Shown here: positions 23,479-32,195 of the stretch, in pieces
Numbering within the stretch: the first letter of the stretch is position 1
Layout of the letters: every line of letters begins with the position of its first letter
Assembly: GCF_005144585.1 (NCBI RefSeq)
Contig: NZ_SSMQ01000015.1
Coordinates: 124,001-188,000, forward strand
DNA: 64,000 bases
DNA from: Polyangium fumosum
GTDB lineage: Bacteria; Myxococcota_A; Polyangia; Polyangiales; Polyangiaceae
Direction of reading: 5' to 3'
The notes under the pieces: generated by a model
Databases searched by the model: none
Told to the model about the DNA's origin: nothing
The model's input: the letters and a program-made list of their open reading frames with translations, nothing else
Program-made: the position numbers and the translations under genes

Positions 23479-24372
23479 ATGATAACTGTAGCGAAGATCT
23501 GGTTTGATGGGTTGGCTCTGCTGGGCGATCCACGGGCTGTCCTCGAATCCATCGGCTGCGGGCCGGACGTCGCAAAGATCGCCGATGCCCCGGTCGGGGA
23601 GCGGGTGGACGTATGGGTCACCCTCGACGTAAGGGACGAGCGACTCTCCAAACTTCTGGCGCTCCTCCAGGAGCGCGGCGCCAAATGGCGGGATATTCGC
23701 TCCGACCGCTTCGCCGAAGAGGAGATCGAAGCGGCGCCGCTGCTCACTATGTGGTTCAACTTCGACGACACGGTCTTCGGTGGGCCGCGGATGGGCACGA
23801 CCTACGACATGTCCGAAGCCTGCAAGCGCTGCGGCGCCGGCGCCCGGCAGACGTCCGCGATGATCATCGACGGCCAAGACCTCCACAACCTCGAAGGCCG
23901 GCGCGCCGCCGCGACCCCGTACGACGACATGCTCGTCGATGAGAAGCTGGCAAACGTGCTCGCGGAGAGCGGCGCGACCGGAATCTCGTTCCGGGGCGTG
24001 TTCGTGGCATTCGCGAAGAGGGGCCACATGCAGCTTCCATGGCGGCAGCTCTGCGCAGCGCACACGATGCCGCCGATGTCGCCACGCTCGACCGCGATCA
24101 AACCTTACAATCCATGCTCTTGCAGGCGGACCGGCTTTGAAACGCCCTGGGAGATCCCCGTCCGCGTCGTCTACCGCGCGTCCGATCTCGCGGATATCCA
24201 CGACGTGAACGTGACCTGGGAATGGTTCGGGGACACGCGCTACGAAGGCGACGTGAGTGAAGCCCTCTTCGCGTCCCCCTGGTTCCTCGTCACCCCCAAG
24301 GTCCGCCGGATCTTCCTCGATGCAGGCGTCACCGACTTCAGTTGGCGTCCCATCTACGTCGTCGACGAATAG
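23479..24372 (+). CDS. Probable immunity protein with a CxxCG zinc-ribbon-like motif
   Basis: A 297-residue cytoplasmic protein whose ATG (23479) is preceded by GGGAG at 23466-23470, 28 bases after the toxin stop. It has no signal peptide. The middle has EACKRCGAGARQ, a CxxCG knuckle, and about 95 residues later NPCSCRRTGFE, which looks like the second half of a ribbon with its last knuckle altered. The layout recalls the double-CxxCG paralogue family of Myxococcus, whose members act as SitI immunity proteins. Tight coupling to the toxin gene supports that role. The similarity is remembered, not searched, and the second motif is degenerate. Confidence 0.6.
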   Translation: MITVAKIWFDGLALLGDPRAVLESIGCGPDVAKIADAPVGERVDVWVTLDVRDERLSKLLALLQERGAKWRDIRSDRFAEEEIEAAPLLTMWFNFDDTVFGGPRMGTTYDMSEACKRCGAGARQTSAMIIDGQDLHNLEGRRAAATPYDDMLVDEKLANVLAESGATGISFRGVFVAFAKRGHMQLPWRQLCAAHTMPPMSPRSTAIKPYNPCSCRRTGFETPWEIPVRVVYRASDLADIHDVNVTWEWFGDTRYEGDVSEALFASPWFLVTPKVRRIFLDAGVTDFSWRPIYVVDE

Positions 24373-24630
24373 GCCCGGAGCCCTGCGGGCCCGTGCCATC
24401 CGTCCCCTTACCACCTCCCTCCATCGATCTGCAAATGCCACTGCGGATGCGCCGACGCTTCGACCAGCGCCACGCCCGGCGAAGGACGCGCCTCGTCCGC
24501 ATTCGGGCGTTTCGCCTTGGAGCTGCGCGCGGCTCTCGGCTGTCTCGGCGCTCCCCTCGCAGGGCTCGTCGTCGTGCTCTCGCCCCTCTGGGTGCGCGAC
24601 GCAAAGCGATGGCTCGACGTGGCAGAGCCG

Positions 24631-24861
24631 TCATCGTCGCTTGGCAAGCTCGCGGCGCACCTTCGCCACCTCGCGCGCGGGCATCTTGCGGAACAGCTCT
24701 GCGGCGCGTGCCCACGCATCGTCCTCCGGGAACGTCAGCAGGTAGAGCGGCGAAAGCCCGAGCGCGTGCGCGATGCGGAAGATCGTCGGCACCGTGATCG
24801 CCGCGAGGCCGTGCTCGATGCTCGACCATCTCTGCTTTCCCTCCCCGCCATCCGCTCCCCA
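24631..24861 (-). pseudogene. C-terminal fragment of an XRE-family regulator
   Basis: The frame reads RWSSIEHGLAAITVPTIF then RIAHALGLSPLYLL, the second half of an XRE/Cro-type helix-turn-helix including the SSIEHG recognition-helix end, and then a helical tail to a TGA at 24631-24633. It is closed upstream by a TGA at 24862-24864 and has no start codon. The first two helices expected for the fold are missing. The gene therefore looks truncated at its 5' end. Upstream sequence is low-complexity and does not restore the missing part in another frame that I can see. Confidence 0.6.
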
Positions 24862-24903
24862 TCAGAACCCCGTCTCACCTCCCCTTCCCTCGCCCCTCCT
24901 CGT

Positions 24904-24966
24904 TTGTAAATCATCTTTCATCCATCCCTCCCTCCTGCGTCCCATCTTGTAAACCATCTTTCATCC
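24904..24966. repeat. Two 20-bp direct repeats, 43 bp apart
   Basis: TTGTAAATCATCTTTCATCC (24904-24923) and TTGTAAACCATCTTTCATCC (24947-24966) differ at one base. They lie upstream of the broken XRE gene and of the gene at 25103, in a C/T-rich tract. They could be leftover operator sites or a small tandem duplication. Confidence 0.7.
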
Positions 24967-25102
24967 TCCTTCCCTCCACCGTCCCTCTCCTCAAATCCTG
25001 TTCTGAACGTGCCTTCCCTCCCCCGAACCCCTTGTGCCTCCGGCAAAGATCCCTGTACAGTCCCCCACACTTTATCACTCGAAGTTCACCGGAGCCCCCT
25101 TC

Positions 25103-25873
25103 ATGGCCGACCCTGATCTCCAAAAAGCCTACGAAAAGCACCTGCTTGCGGCGAAGGCCCTCCCCGCCTCCGAGGTCCTCCCCTATCGCCTCGACCCGGA
25201 TCTCGCCCTCGTGAACATCACGACCGGAATGAAGGTCATTTACGATCACCAGGCCGTGATCCCCGCCCACTTACCCCAGATCAGCCTCGCCTCCCTGCTC
25301 GCCCTCCCCGAGCTCGCTCTGGCCACGAAGTACGCCGCCCTCGCGGCCGAACAAGAAACGCCGAGTGAATCCCACGTCCAGGCGAAGCTCTCCCTTGCGC
25401 GTGACCTGCGTGGGAAACTCCTGTCCGTCGCCAAGGGGCTCGCCGAGAATGGGATCGTCCCCCAGGCCGAGGTCGACGCCATCGCCGCCGGGCGCGGCCT
25501 GCGCGATCGCGCAGAGGATTGCGTCTCCCTCGCCTCCCTCTTTCGCAAACACGCCGCGGCCATCAGCGGCAAACAGCCCATCACCGACGCGCAAATCAAC
25601 GAGACCGCCGAGGTCGGCTCCTGGCTCGTCGCGAACCTTCGGCCGGCGGACGCCCCGCCCAGACCCTCGACGGGTCCGACCGAGGCCGTGGAGATCCGCA
25701 ACCGGTTCGCGACCTTGCTCGTACGCGCCCACGCGCGCCTTCAGGTCGTCGCCCATTACTTTCACGAGGAGGATTGGGAAGAACGCACGCCCGCGCTCGG
25801 ATCCAGGCGGATCAAGCGGCAAAGCGGTGACACGCGAGAGAGCACCACCGCAACGCCGACGCAGACGACCTGA
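25103..25873 (+). CDS. Hypothetical helical protein
   Basis: A 256-residue soluble protein without signal peptide or membrane segments. I chose ATG 25103 (MADPDLQKAYEKHL); an earlier start at 25034 would add 23 residues that do not look like part of the domain. The protein is mainly helical and Ala/Leu-rich, with segments such as SLARDLRGKLLSVAKGLAE and IRNRFATLLVRAHARLQVV, and a disordered Thr/Arg-rich tail of about 25 residues. I do not recognise the family. Its stop directly abuts the stop of the convergent pentapeptide gene (25873/25874). Confidence 0.6.
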   Translation: MADPDLQKAYEKHLLAAKALPASEVLPYRLDPDLALVNITTGMKVIYDHQAVIPAHLPQISLASLLALPELALATKYAALAAEQETPSESHVQAKLSLARDLRGKLLSVAKGLAENGIVPQAEVDAIAAGRGLRDRAEDCVSLASLFRKHAAAISGKQPITDAQINETAEVGSWLVANLRPADAPPRPSTGPTEAVEIRNRFATLLVRAHARLQVVAHYFHEEDWEERTPALGSRRIKRQSGDTRESTTATPTQTT

Positions 25874-28222
25874 TCACGGGCACCAGTGACCGGGCCCGGG
25901 GATGCAACTGGGCGGGGCGGGCGGCTGGTCCGCGGTCATCATCTGCTCCCAGCTCAGCCCGCTGCTCTGGTTCGTTTCCAAGTTCCTGCCGTTGGGGCAA
26001 GTCGTCGAGGCATTGAACTCCTGCTCGCTCAGCTTCGTGGCCTCGTACCTGAACGTGATGGTCTCGACCGCCCCGCCTCCTCCCCCGAGCCGCTTGATCC
26101 ATATCGCGCTGCCATAGACGTGCAGGGCGTCGTTCTTGCGCAGGATTCCCAGGTTGGCGTAGCCGCGACCGATCAGTACGTCGCTGCTGCTGCCGTTGGA
26201 GATATCCCAGTGGGTGCCCGCTCGACGAACTTCGATCGTTGCGTCGTCCGCCAGCGGGTAGCCGGCGGCCCGGCAGGCGCTCTTGATCCCTTCGGAGAGC
26301 TTGCCCTCGTCGAGATCCGCGGCGAGATCGGTCGCCATGTGGAAGAGCGGCACGCCGTTGAGACGGGCTCCGTCGGACTGCGCTTCGACAGCGACCGCGG
26401 CATTGTGGAGAACCGCGTTGCCGAGGTCGGCCAGGGCGCAGTTTGCACCCACGAGGAGCGCCTGCACCAGCGAGGACTGTTGACCCGACACGGAGATGCC
26501 GAGTTTCGCGTGACCCAGATTGGCGTTCGCCAGGATGGCATTGCTGAGTCTCGCGCCGCGCAATTCGGCCATCTGCAGGTTGATCTCGCCGAGGTTGGCG
26601 TTTGACGCTTCGATCTCCTCCAGGATGGCGTAATCGGCCTTGGCGCCCGCGCCGTACCAGTGTGCGCCGGACATGTTGACCGCGAAGAGGTTGGCATGGT
26701 TGAAGTCCGCATCGGGCATGTAGGCCCCGGAGAGCACCGCGGCCTGGTCGACCCCGAGGTAACGGTACACCCGGATGCTGCCGCTTTCGTCGAGGCTGAG
26801 GAGGTAGCGCTCCTCGTCGCTCGCCAGCAGCCAAGTGCGCTCGGGATCACGCACCGTCAGGTGGGCGGACGCGGCCAGCGCGACGCCGTGCGCCGCGAAG
26901 CCCTCGCGCAGCTCGGCGACCCGATCGCCACGCGAAAGCAACGCTCGCATTTGCGCTGGAAACGTGAATAGGCTCTCCGCGGCGCCCAGTTGCGCGGCCC
27001 TGCAGTTCGCCCCGACCAGGCGCGCCGACGCCAGCGTAGCTTTGCGCAGCCTCGCCTCCTGCAGGCTGCTCCTGCTCAGGTCCGCGTGGCTCATGGTGGC
27101 CCCGGTCAGGTCGCAATTGTCCAGGTTGGCCTCCGTCAGGTTCGCCGTATCGAGGTTCGCGCCGCTCAGATTGCCGCGGGTGAACCGCGCGCCGTGCAGG
27201 TTGCATTTGCTGAGGTTGACTCCACCCAGGAGGGCGCCTTCGGCCGCCAAACCCGACAGGTCGCGCGAATCGCCCTCTGCGAATCGGAGATTCGCTTGCC
27301 TCATATTCAGGTACGACCAATCCTCGAAGAAGGGGGCCGTCAGGGTGGCCCCGGCGAACTGGGTTCTGTCCATCAGACCCATCGGGGTATCGTTCACCGG
27401 ATCGTGCGAGAACTTTGGCCTCTTGGCGAACTGCGCCCCACTCAGGTTGGCACCATTGAAGATGGTGCGCATCATCGAAGCGTTGCTCAGATCGACCTGT
27501 TGCAGCGAGGCTCCGATGAGATGGGCCCCGTCCAGGTTCGCGTCCCGGAGAGAGCGGCCGTCGAAGATGGTGTCTACCAGCCTGGCCTCCGGGAAGTATA
27601 CGTCCGAAGGGAGATGGATGGGGCGCATGTCGATCCCGGAGAAGTTGGCCATGCGCAGGTTGGTTCCCCGCCAACCCGAGGGATCCAACCTCAAAGCCAC
27701 CAGCAGATCCGCGAAGCCCCTGAAGTCGACGCCGCTCAGGTCGGCATTGATCCACAATTCCTCGTCATAATTCCGGAGTTCGTCGAAGCCTGCCGTGACC
27801 GAAATCACGGTAAACGGAACCGGTGAACGCAACGGTGCTACTGCGAGGTGTTGGTTGGGGGGTGCGAAGGCCCCATGCGTGAAGAAGACATCTCCGTCTT
27901 TATGTATGATATGCACTCTGCCCTCTGCATCGCCAGGAATGGGCAACAGAGCGAATGACTCGTTGGGCTCGTCGTCGAATGCTGCGATGAGCTGTTCACT
28001 CCCCGCTGGTTGGAACTTCCAGAAAAGGCCATAGACCGGAGAGGAAATGTACCAACGATCTGGATTGTCGCGATCGTAGTAGCGACAGAAGGTGGACCTT
28101 TCATTGATCTCACGGCCCCCGTTGACGACGTACCGACCCGCCACCCCTTCAACATGCATCTGCAGGTAGCCATGGGTAGGATTGTGGAGTGCAACCTTGC
28201 CAGCAAAAATCAGGCGTTTCAT
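25874..28222 (-). CDS. Large pentapeptide-repeat protein
   Basis: A 782-residue protein. The ATG at 28222 is preceded by AAAGGAG at optimal spacing, which fixes the start; an ATG 18 bases upstream lacks one. The first 150 residues form a beta-rich domain (KVALHNPTHGYLQMHVEG). About residues 165-430 and 500-610 are pentapeptide repeats of the A(D/N)LXX type (ANLDGAHLIGASL; NLSGANLDTANLTEANLDN), which fold as a right-handed quadrilateral helix. Between and after them lie two copies of a module shared with the upstream gene product (LREGFAAHGVAL; LSEGIKSACRAAG). No signal peptide. It follows the 1238-residue gene by 51 bases in one operon. Role unknown. Confidence 0.88.
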   Translation of the reverse strand: MKRLIFAGKVALHNPTHGYLQMHVEGVAGRYVVNGGREINERSTFCRYYDRDNPDRWYISSPVYGLFWKFQPAGSEQLIAAFDDEPNESFALLPIPGDAEGRVHIIHKDGDVFFTHGAFAPPNQHLAVAPLRSPVPFTVISVTAGFDELRNYDEELWINADLSGVDFRGFADLLVALRLDPSGWRGTNLRMANFSGIDMRPIHLPSDVYFPEARLVDTIFDGRSLRDANLDGAHLIGASLQQVDLSNASMMRTIFNGANLSGAQFAKRPKFSHDPVNDTPMGLMDRTQFAGATLTAPFFEDWSYLNMRQANLRFAEGDSRDLSGLAAEGALLGGVNLSKCNLHGARFTRGNLSGANLDTANLTEANLDNCDLTGATMSHADLSRSSLQEARLRKATLASARLVGANCRAAQLGAAESLFTFPAQMRALLSRGDRVAELREGFAAHGVALAASAHLTVRDPERTWLLASDEERYLLSLDESGSIRVYRYLGVDQAAVLSGAYMPDADFNHANLFAVNMSGAHWYGAGAKADYAILEEIEASNANLGEINLQMAELRGARLSNAILANANLGHAKLGISVSGQQSSLVQALLVGANCALADLGNAVLHNAAVAVEAQSDGARLNGVPLFHMATDLAADLDEGKLSEGIKSACRAAGYPLADDATIEVRRAGTHWDISNGSSSDVLIGRGYANLGILRKNDALHVYGSAIWIKRLGGGGGAVETITFRYEATKLSEQEFNASTTCPNGRNLETNQSSGLSWEQMMTADQPPAPPSCIPGPGHWCP

Positions 28223-28273
28223 TATCGATGCTCCTTTCATGGATGGTCACGTCAACGAACCATCACGCGGCGT

Positions 28274-31200
28274 TCAAGTACGGCCGGGCCTCAGCATCCG
28301 CGTCTCGCCGCCGGGCGCGGTGGGGGTCCAGTGGCTGACCGTCGGCTCGGTGCGCCCGCCGGGGCCAGCAAACGTCTCGTAGTTCAGGGCATACAGGCTG
28401 CGCCACAGGTCCACCACGATTCGCGCGGCGCACATGGGCTCACCGCGGTGATTGGGGGCTACGCGGGTCAGGTGAGCGCCGTTCGGTTCGTAGACATCGA
28501 GCATGTAGTCCTGCGGCGCATGGCCCTTGTCGACGTGCGAGAGAACATAGATGTAGCCCATGGACTCGACCGCCACATCGACGTACGTGGTATTGGCTGG
28601 GCCTTGCAGATTCATGAACGGCTGGTACGCAAGGACCCGGATCTGTGTCTGGCTGAGGGCCTGCAAGTGGTAGGCCTGGCCGCTGGTGTGATCGGTGATG
28701 ATCCATCGCTCGCCGACTTCGCGCACGTCGATGGTCACGTCGCGCAGTTCATCGAAGACCACAAGCGAGCTGCTGCCGCGTGTGATCGCATAGGCGCGAG
28801 ATTGCCCCGCGTCGATGACGCGCCAGGACGCGCCGGCCGTCTTCACCTCGATTCGGGCGTTGACGCTCGGATCGTCGGGCCGCTCGGGGCTATGGGTCAG
28901 CAGCACGCCCTCGGCCTGGAATGCCTCGCGCAGCGCGTCGGTCATCACGGCGCGGTCGAGGGTCGCCTGCCAGGCCAGCGCCAGATCGCAGCGGTGGCTC
29001 AGTTTATTCGCCTGGAATTGGGCTTGCAATGCATCCGAGAACACGCCAGCGTCCAGAGCGGCCAGCAATGATGCCGACGGGAAGATGGCTAGCTGGTCGC
29101 CATCGAAGCAGGGCACGGGGTTCCCGGCCGTGTCGAACGCCTGAATGCGCTTGTTGTACTTCTCGAGGATCAGGATGCGACCATCCGGCGTCACCGAGAG
29201 CGCGCATGGCGCGTTCAGCAGCCCCATGCGGCTCCCCACGCCGCTCAGCACATGGGCCACCGGGGCCTGGGCATCCGGCTGCGCCGCTTCCGGGAGCTGG
29301 ATCAGCATCAGCTTGCTCTGCACCGTGTTCAAGCCGATCGCATAACCACTCGGATGGATCACGAGGTCATCCAGGTGCTCCAGCGGAAAGCGCCCCCAGC
29401 TTCCCTGGTTTGCGGTCAGGTCGATCGTGCGGCTCCCGTCGCTCAATACGATCTGGCGCAGGTGGTAGCGCCCGTAGCGCGCATCCACATAGAAGTTGCG
29501 CTGGCTTATCGCTGCGCCGCTGCTCGCGGGCAGCTTGGTGAACATATCGTACGCCACCACGGGCTGCTCCACCATCCCGCGGTTGACGAACTTCATGCGG
29601 TCTTCCGGCTCTTCCAGGACCGAAAGGTTCTGGAAGGCGTACATCTGTACGCTCTCCGGGGTCGTGCCCGCGCCGAGCAGCGGCAGGTTCTGGCCCGACG
29701 CCCTCCAGGCATAACCGATCTGGGAGGCTGGCTGGTTGATGGTCAGGCAGACCAGCCTGGAGAGGTTCTTGCCGATGTTGCCCGCGCTCAGATTGGCCTG
29801 CGTCGCGGTGGGCAAGCCACCGGTGCGCCAGACGTGGCCCTGCGACGCATCGTAGGCGATCTTTTCTTTGTAGATGTACTGCGTGTCGCTCGTCAGCGGG
29901 ACCAGGCTCTCCTTGATCGCTCCAGCTACCTCCAGGGCGCTGCTGTTTCCCGGCGGTAGGGCCTGCACCGTCTCGCTCTGCCAGCCCCCACACAGCCAGC
30001 CATTCGCCGAATAGATCCCGGCGATGACCCGGAGTTCGCCGCCGGCCGGCAGCCCCTCGAAGGTCACGTCGATGGGCGTGCTCGAGGTCGTCCTGGGCAT
30101 GGCGCCCTCTTTCACGAAATAGGTGCCGCCGAGGTACTGGACCGTGATGTGGTAACGGGCGCTGAGCGCTGGCCAGACCGCCGTCTCGGGCTTGCCGGCC
30201 TCGCCGTGGTTCGGGTCGGGCGTCAGCACCACCCGCAGATCCATCGTGCGCTTGACGTGGAGCTCCAGCGTGGCAGGCGAGGACAGGATGTGCGCGGTGG
30301 TGACGCCCAAGAGCAGCGACGTCACCGCGATGCTGGCCCCCAAGTTCACCCAGCCGGCGAACGGGATCGCGTTGAGGAGCTCCGCTGCGACGATGCGGCT
30401 CGCGAGCTTCACGGCCAGCTTCTCCATACCCTTCGCCACCAGGATCCCGCCCATCGAATTGGCAAAGAGCAAAAGCAAACCCTGTGGGTCAAGCAAGAAC
30501 TCGATCAGGCTCTCCCCCATCACCAGCTTGCCGATCGCTATCGCTCTGAGCTGGATCGCAACGTCCAGCAGCAGGTCGTGATACCATTTTGTATCCGACA
30601 CCATCGCGCCAGCGAGCAGACACATCATGGGCACGCCATAGCCGAAGATGGCGGTCAGGATCGTGCCCAAGGTGTCCACGTCGGCATCCCATCGGCTGAT
30701 GCCCAGCCCGCCGAACAGCAGCTTCACCGACGCAGCCTCATCGGGAAATGGAATGTTCAACCCCGTCGCGGTACCCGGTAGCGGAATGCCCATGATCGCG
30801 TTGACGGGCGAGATGTTCTCCAGGTACTTCTTGCTGTCCGTATCGTACTGACGCCGCTCATCGCCGGGCAATTGGCTCGTCCAGCCGCTCGGGTTGCGGA
30901 TCACGTTCCCCTCGACATCGAAGAACTGGGCAAAGGCGCTGAGGGTGCGCAGAAAGTGATTCTTGACGTCGAGCGAGAGGGTACGCGCGGTGTTGTTGAA
31001 CGCGATCGAGCCGACGTCGGAGGTGAGGCCGCTGTTCGGCGTGACATCTTCCAGCGTCCATTGCAGCCCCCCGCGCTGGCTACGCACGCGCGCGGCGCGA
31101 CCCTCCGGCTGGTTGAACGCCGTGACGCCGGACTGGACCGACCAGCTACGGCCCTGGAGGCGGGGGTCGTCGCTCGCGCTGCGCAGCGCATTGGCGATGG

Positions 31201-31990
31201 GCGACTTGAGCGCCACCGAGGTGCGCTGCGTGAGCTGGTAGATCAGCACCTGCTCGCCGGCCTTGCGATCGCCGAGATCGAAGCCGAAGGTCATCGGTTT
31301 GCCGGCGCTGTCGGTCGAGGCGGTGATCTGGGCCCAGCCGTTTTGTCCCTGCGCGCCGATCTCGTTTACGAGCTGGTTCAGCGCCAGGCTGTTCGCGTCG
31401 GACGCGATATGATCCTCCATCACGATCGTCGCGGTGAAGGGGTCGTACGAGGCGAGTTCGGGGCAATGGAAGACCAGCGTCTTCGCGACGTCCAGGGGGG
31501 TCGCGAAGTCGCCGAGATCTCGCAAGATCTGCTCCGCATCGCCGCGCGGCAGGGCATCGACGCCATAGGCCGCCAAGGTGGACGGGACACCGGCATCGCC
31601 GCTCTTCGCTAGGCGATTTTGAAGGTGCCGCAGCCGATAGGCTTTCGGGAGGTGGAAGCTGACCCAGAGAAGCTCCGGCAGGTAGATGGCCGGATCTTCA
31701 CTCGGCATGGTGACCCTGAGATGGGTCAAGCGCTGGGTGGAGAAGATATCCTCGGGGACCTCGACGAAATGCGAGATGCACGCCTCCTGGGCCGCCGGTA
31801 GCAGCGCCAGGGCTGCATTGTTCCGGCGGGCCGCCGCGCGCGTGGCGGGCGTGTGCGGCTGGAGGGTGAAGGAGCGCGAGCCCGCATGGAAGGACAAGGG
31901 CCCAGGCATCGCGCGGGTCGAACGGCGGATCTGCTGGGAGAGGTCGAAGTGCAGAATACGAACGGCCGAAGGGGTCATTGGCAAGCTCAT
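28274..31990 (-). CDS. Giant protein with central hydrophobic helices and NHL-like repeats
   Basis: A 1238-residue protein of unknown family. The ATG at 31990 is used; it lacks a clear ribosome-binding site and ATG 31978 is an alternative. The first 430 residues are soluble with mixed alpha/beta character. About 440-570 contain three hydrophobic stretches (VPMMCLLAGAM; LLLLFANSMGGILV; LGASIAVTSLLLGV). The last 500 residues are beta-rich, with NHL-like repeats (CALSVTPDGRILILEKYNKR) and at least one copy of the module shared with the pentapeptide protein (IEVKTAGASWRVIDAG). Codon use looks less GC-extreme than in neighbours, suggesting transfer. It heads the operon with the pentapeptide gene. 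A membrane-inserting effector is possible, unproven. Confidence 0.75.
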   Translation of the reverse strand: MSLPMTPSAVRILHFDLSQQIRRSTRAMPGPLSFHAGSRSFTLQPHTPATRAAARRNNAALALLPAAQEACISHFVEVPEDIFSTQRLTHLRVTMPSEDPAIYLPELLWVSFHLPKAYRLRHLQNRLAKSGDAGVPSTLAAYGVDALPRGDAEQILRDLGDFATPLDVAKTLVFHCPELASYDPFTATIVMEDHIASDANSLALNQLVNEIGAQGQNGWAQITASTDSAGKPMTFGFDLGDRKAGEQVLIYQLTQRTSVALKSPIANALRSASDDPRLQGRSWSVQSGVTAFNQPEGRAARVRSQRGGLQWTLEDVTPNSGLTSDVGSIAFNNTARTLSLDVKNHFLRTLSAFAQFFDVEGNVIRNPSGWTSQLPGDERRQYDTDSKKYLENISPVNAIMGIPLPGTATGLNIPFPDEAASVKLLFGGLGISRWDADVDTLGTILTAIFGYGVPMMCLLAGAMVSDTKWYHDLLLDVAIQLRAIAIGKLVMGESLIEFLLDPQGLLLLFANSMGGILVAKGMEKLAVKLASRIVAAELLNAIPFAGWVNLGASIAVTSLLLGVTTAHILSSPATLELHVKRTMDLRVVLTPDPNHGEAGKPETAVWPALSARYHITVQYLGGTYFVKEGAMPRTTSSTPIDVTFEGLPAGGELRVIAGIYSANGWLCGGWQSETVQALPPGNSSALEVAGAIKESLVPLTSDTQYIYKEKIAYDASQGHVWRTGGLPTATQANLSAGNIGKNLSRLVCLTINQPASQIGYAWRASGQNLPLLGAGTTPESVQMYAFQNLSVLEEPEDRMKFVNRGMVEQPVVAYDMFTKLPASSGAAISQRNFYVDARYGRYHLRQIVLSDGSRTIDLTANQGSWGRFPLEHLDDLVIHPSGYAIGLNTVQSKLMLIQLPEAAQPDAQAPVAHVLSGVGSRMGLLNAPCALSVTPDGRILILEKYNKRIQAFDTAGNPVPCFDGDQLAIFPSASLLAALDAGVFSDALQAQFQANKLSHRCDLALAWQATLDRAVMTDALREAFQAEGVLLTHSPERPDDPSVNARIEVKTAGASWRVIDAGQSRAYAITRGSSSLVVFDELRDVTIDVREVGERWIITDHTSGQAYHLQALSQTQIRVLAYQPFMNLQGPANTTYVDVAVESMGYIYVLSHVDKGHAPQDYMLDVYEPNGAHLTRVAPNHRGEPMCAARIVVDLWRSLYALNYETFAGPGGRTEPTVSHWTPTAPGGETRMLRPGRT

Positions 31991-32195
31991 TTCAATGTAT
32001 CGTGGAGCCCCCCAAGCTTTGCCAGGGAGGCTCCCGAGGGTTGACTTGCGAACTTCGCGTATGATCTAACAAACATCACACGGTGGAGTTCCAGGACGAG
32101 ACAGTACCGAACCCTACAGCACATCATGCTAAAGAACGCAAGCATCACCATGCGAGGATGGACGGTACGCGCGAAAACGTGTACATCCATCACCC

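Larger units (their letters stand above)
24373..25102. other. 730-base region with regulator fragment and direct repeats
   Basis: It contains the 3' part of a broken XRE-type regulator (24631-24861, minus) and a pyrimidine-rich stretch with two direct repeats at 24904 and 24947. A minus-strand frame at 24408-24719 ends in a protein-like tail (ASAHPQWHLQIDGGRW), but its remainder is Arg/Ser-rich, so I do not call it. Confidence 0.55.

Noticed and set aside
24408..24719. 103-codon minus-strand frame ending QWHLQIDGGRW
   Set aside because: Most of it is Arg/Ser-rich and overlaps the XRE fragment in another frame; possibly part of the same decayed region but not supportable as a gene.
31991..32195. 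Attenuator-like hairpin (GGAGCC / GGCTCC) in the leader of the giant-protein operon
   Set aside because: The stem is only six bases with a long loop and there is no terminator-like T-tract or leader peptide.
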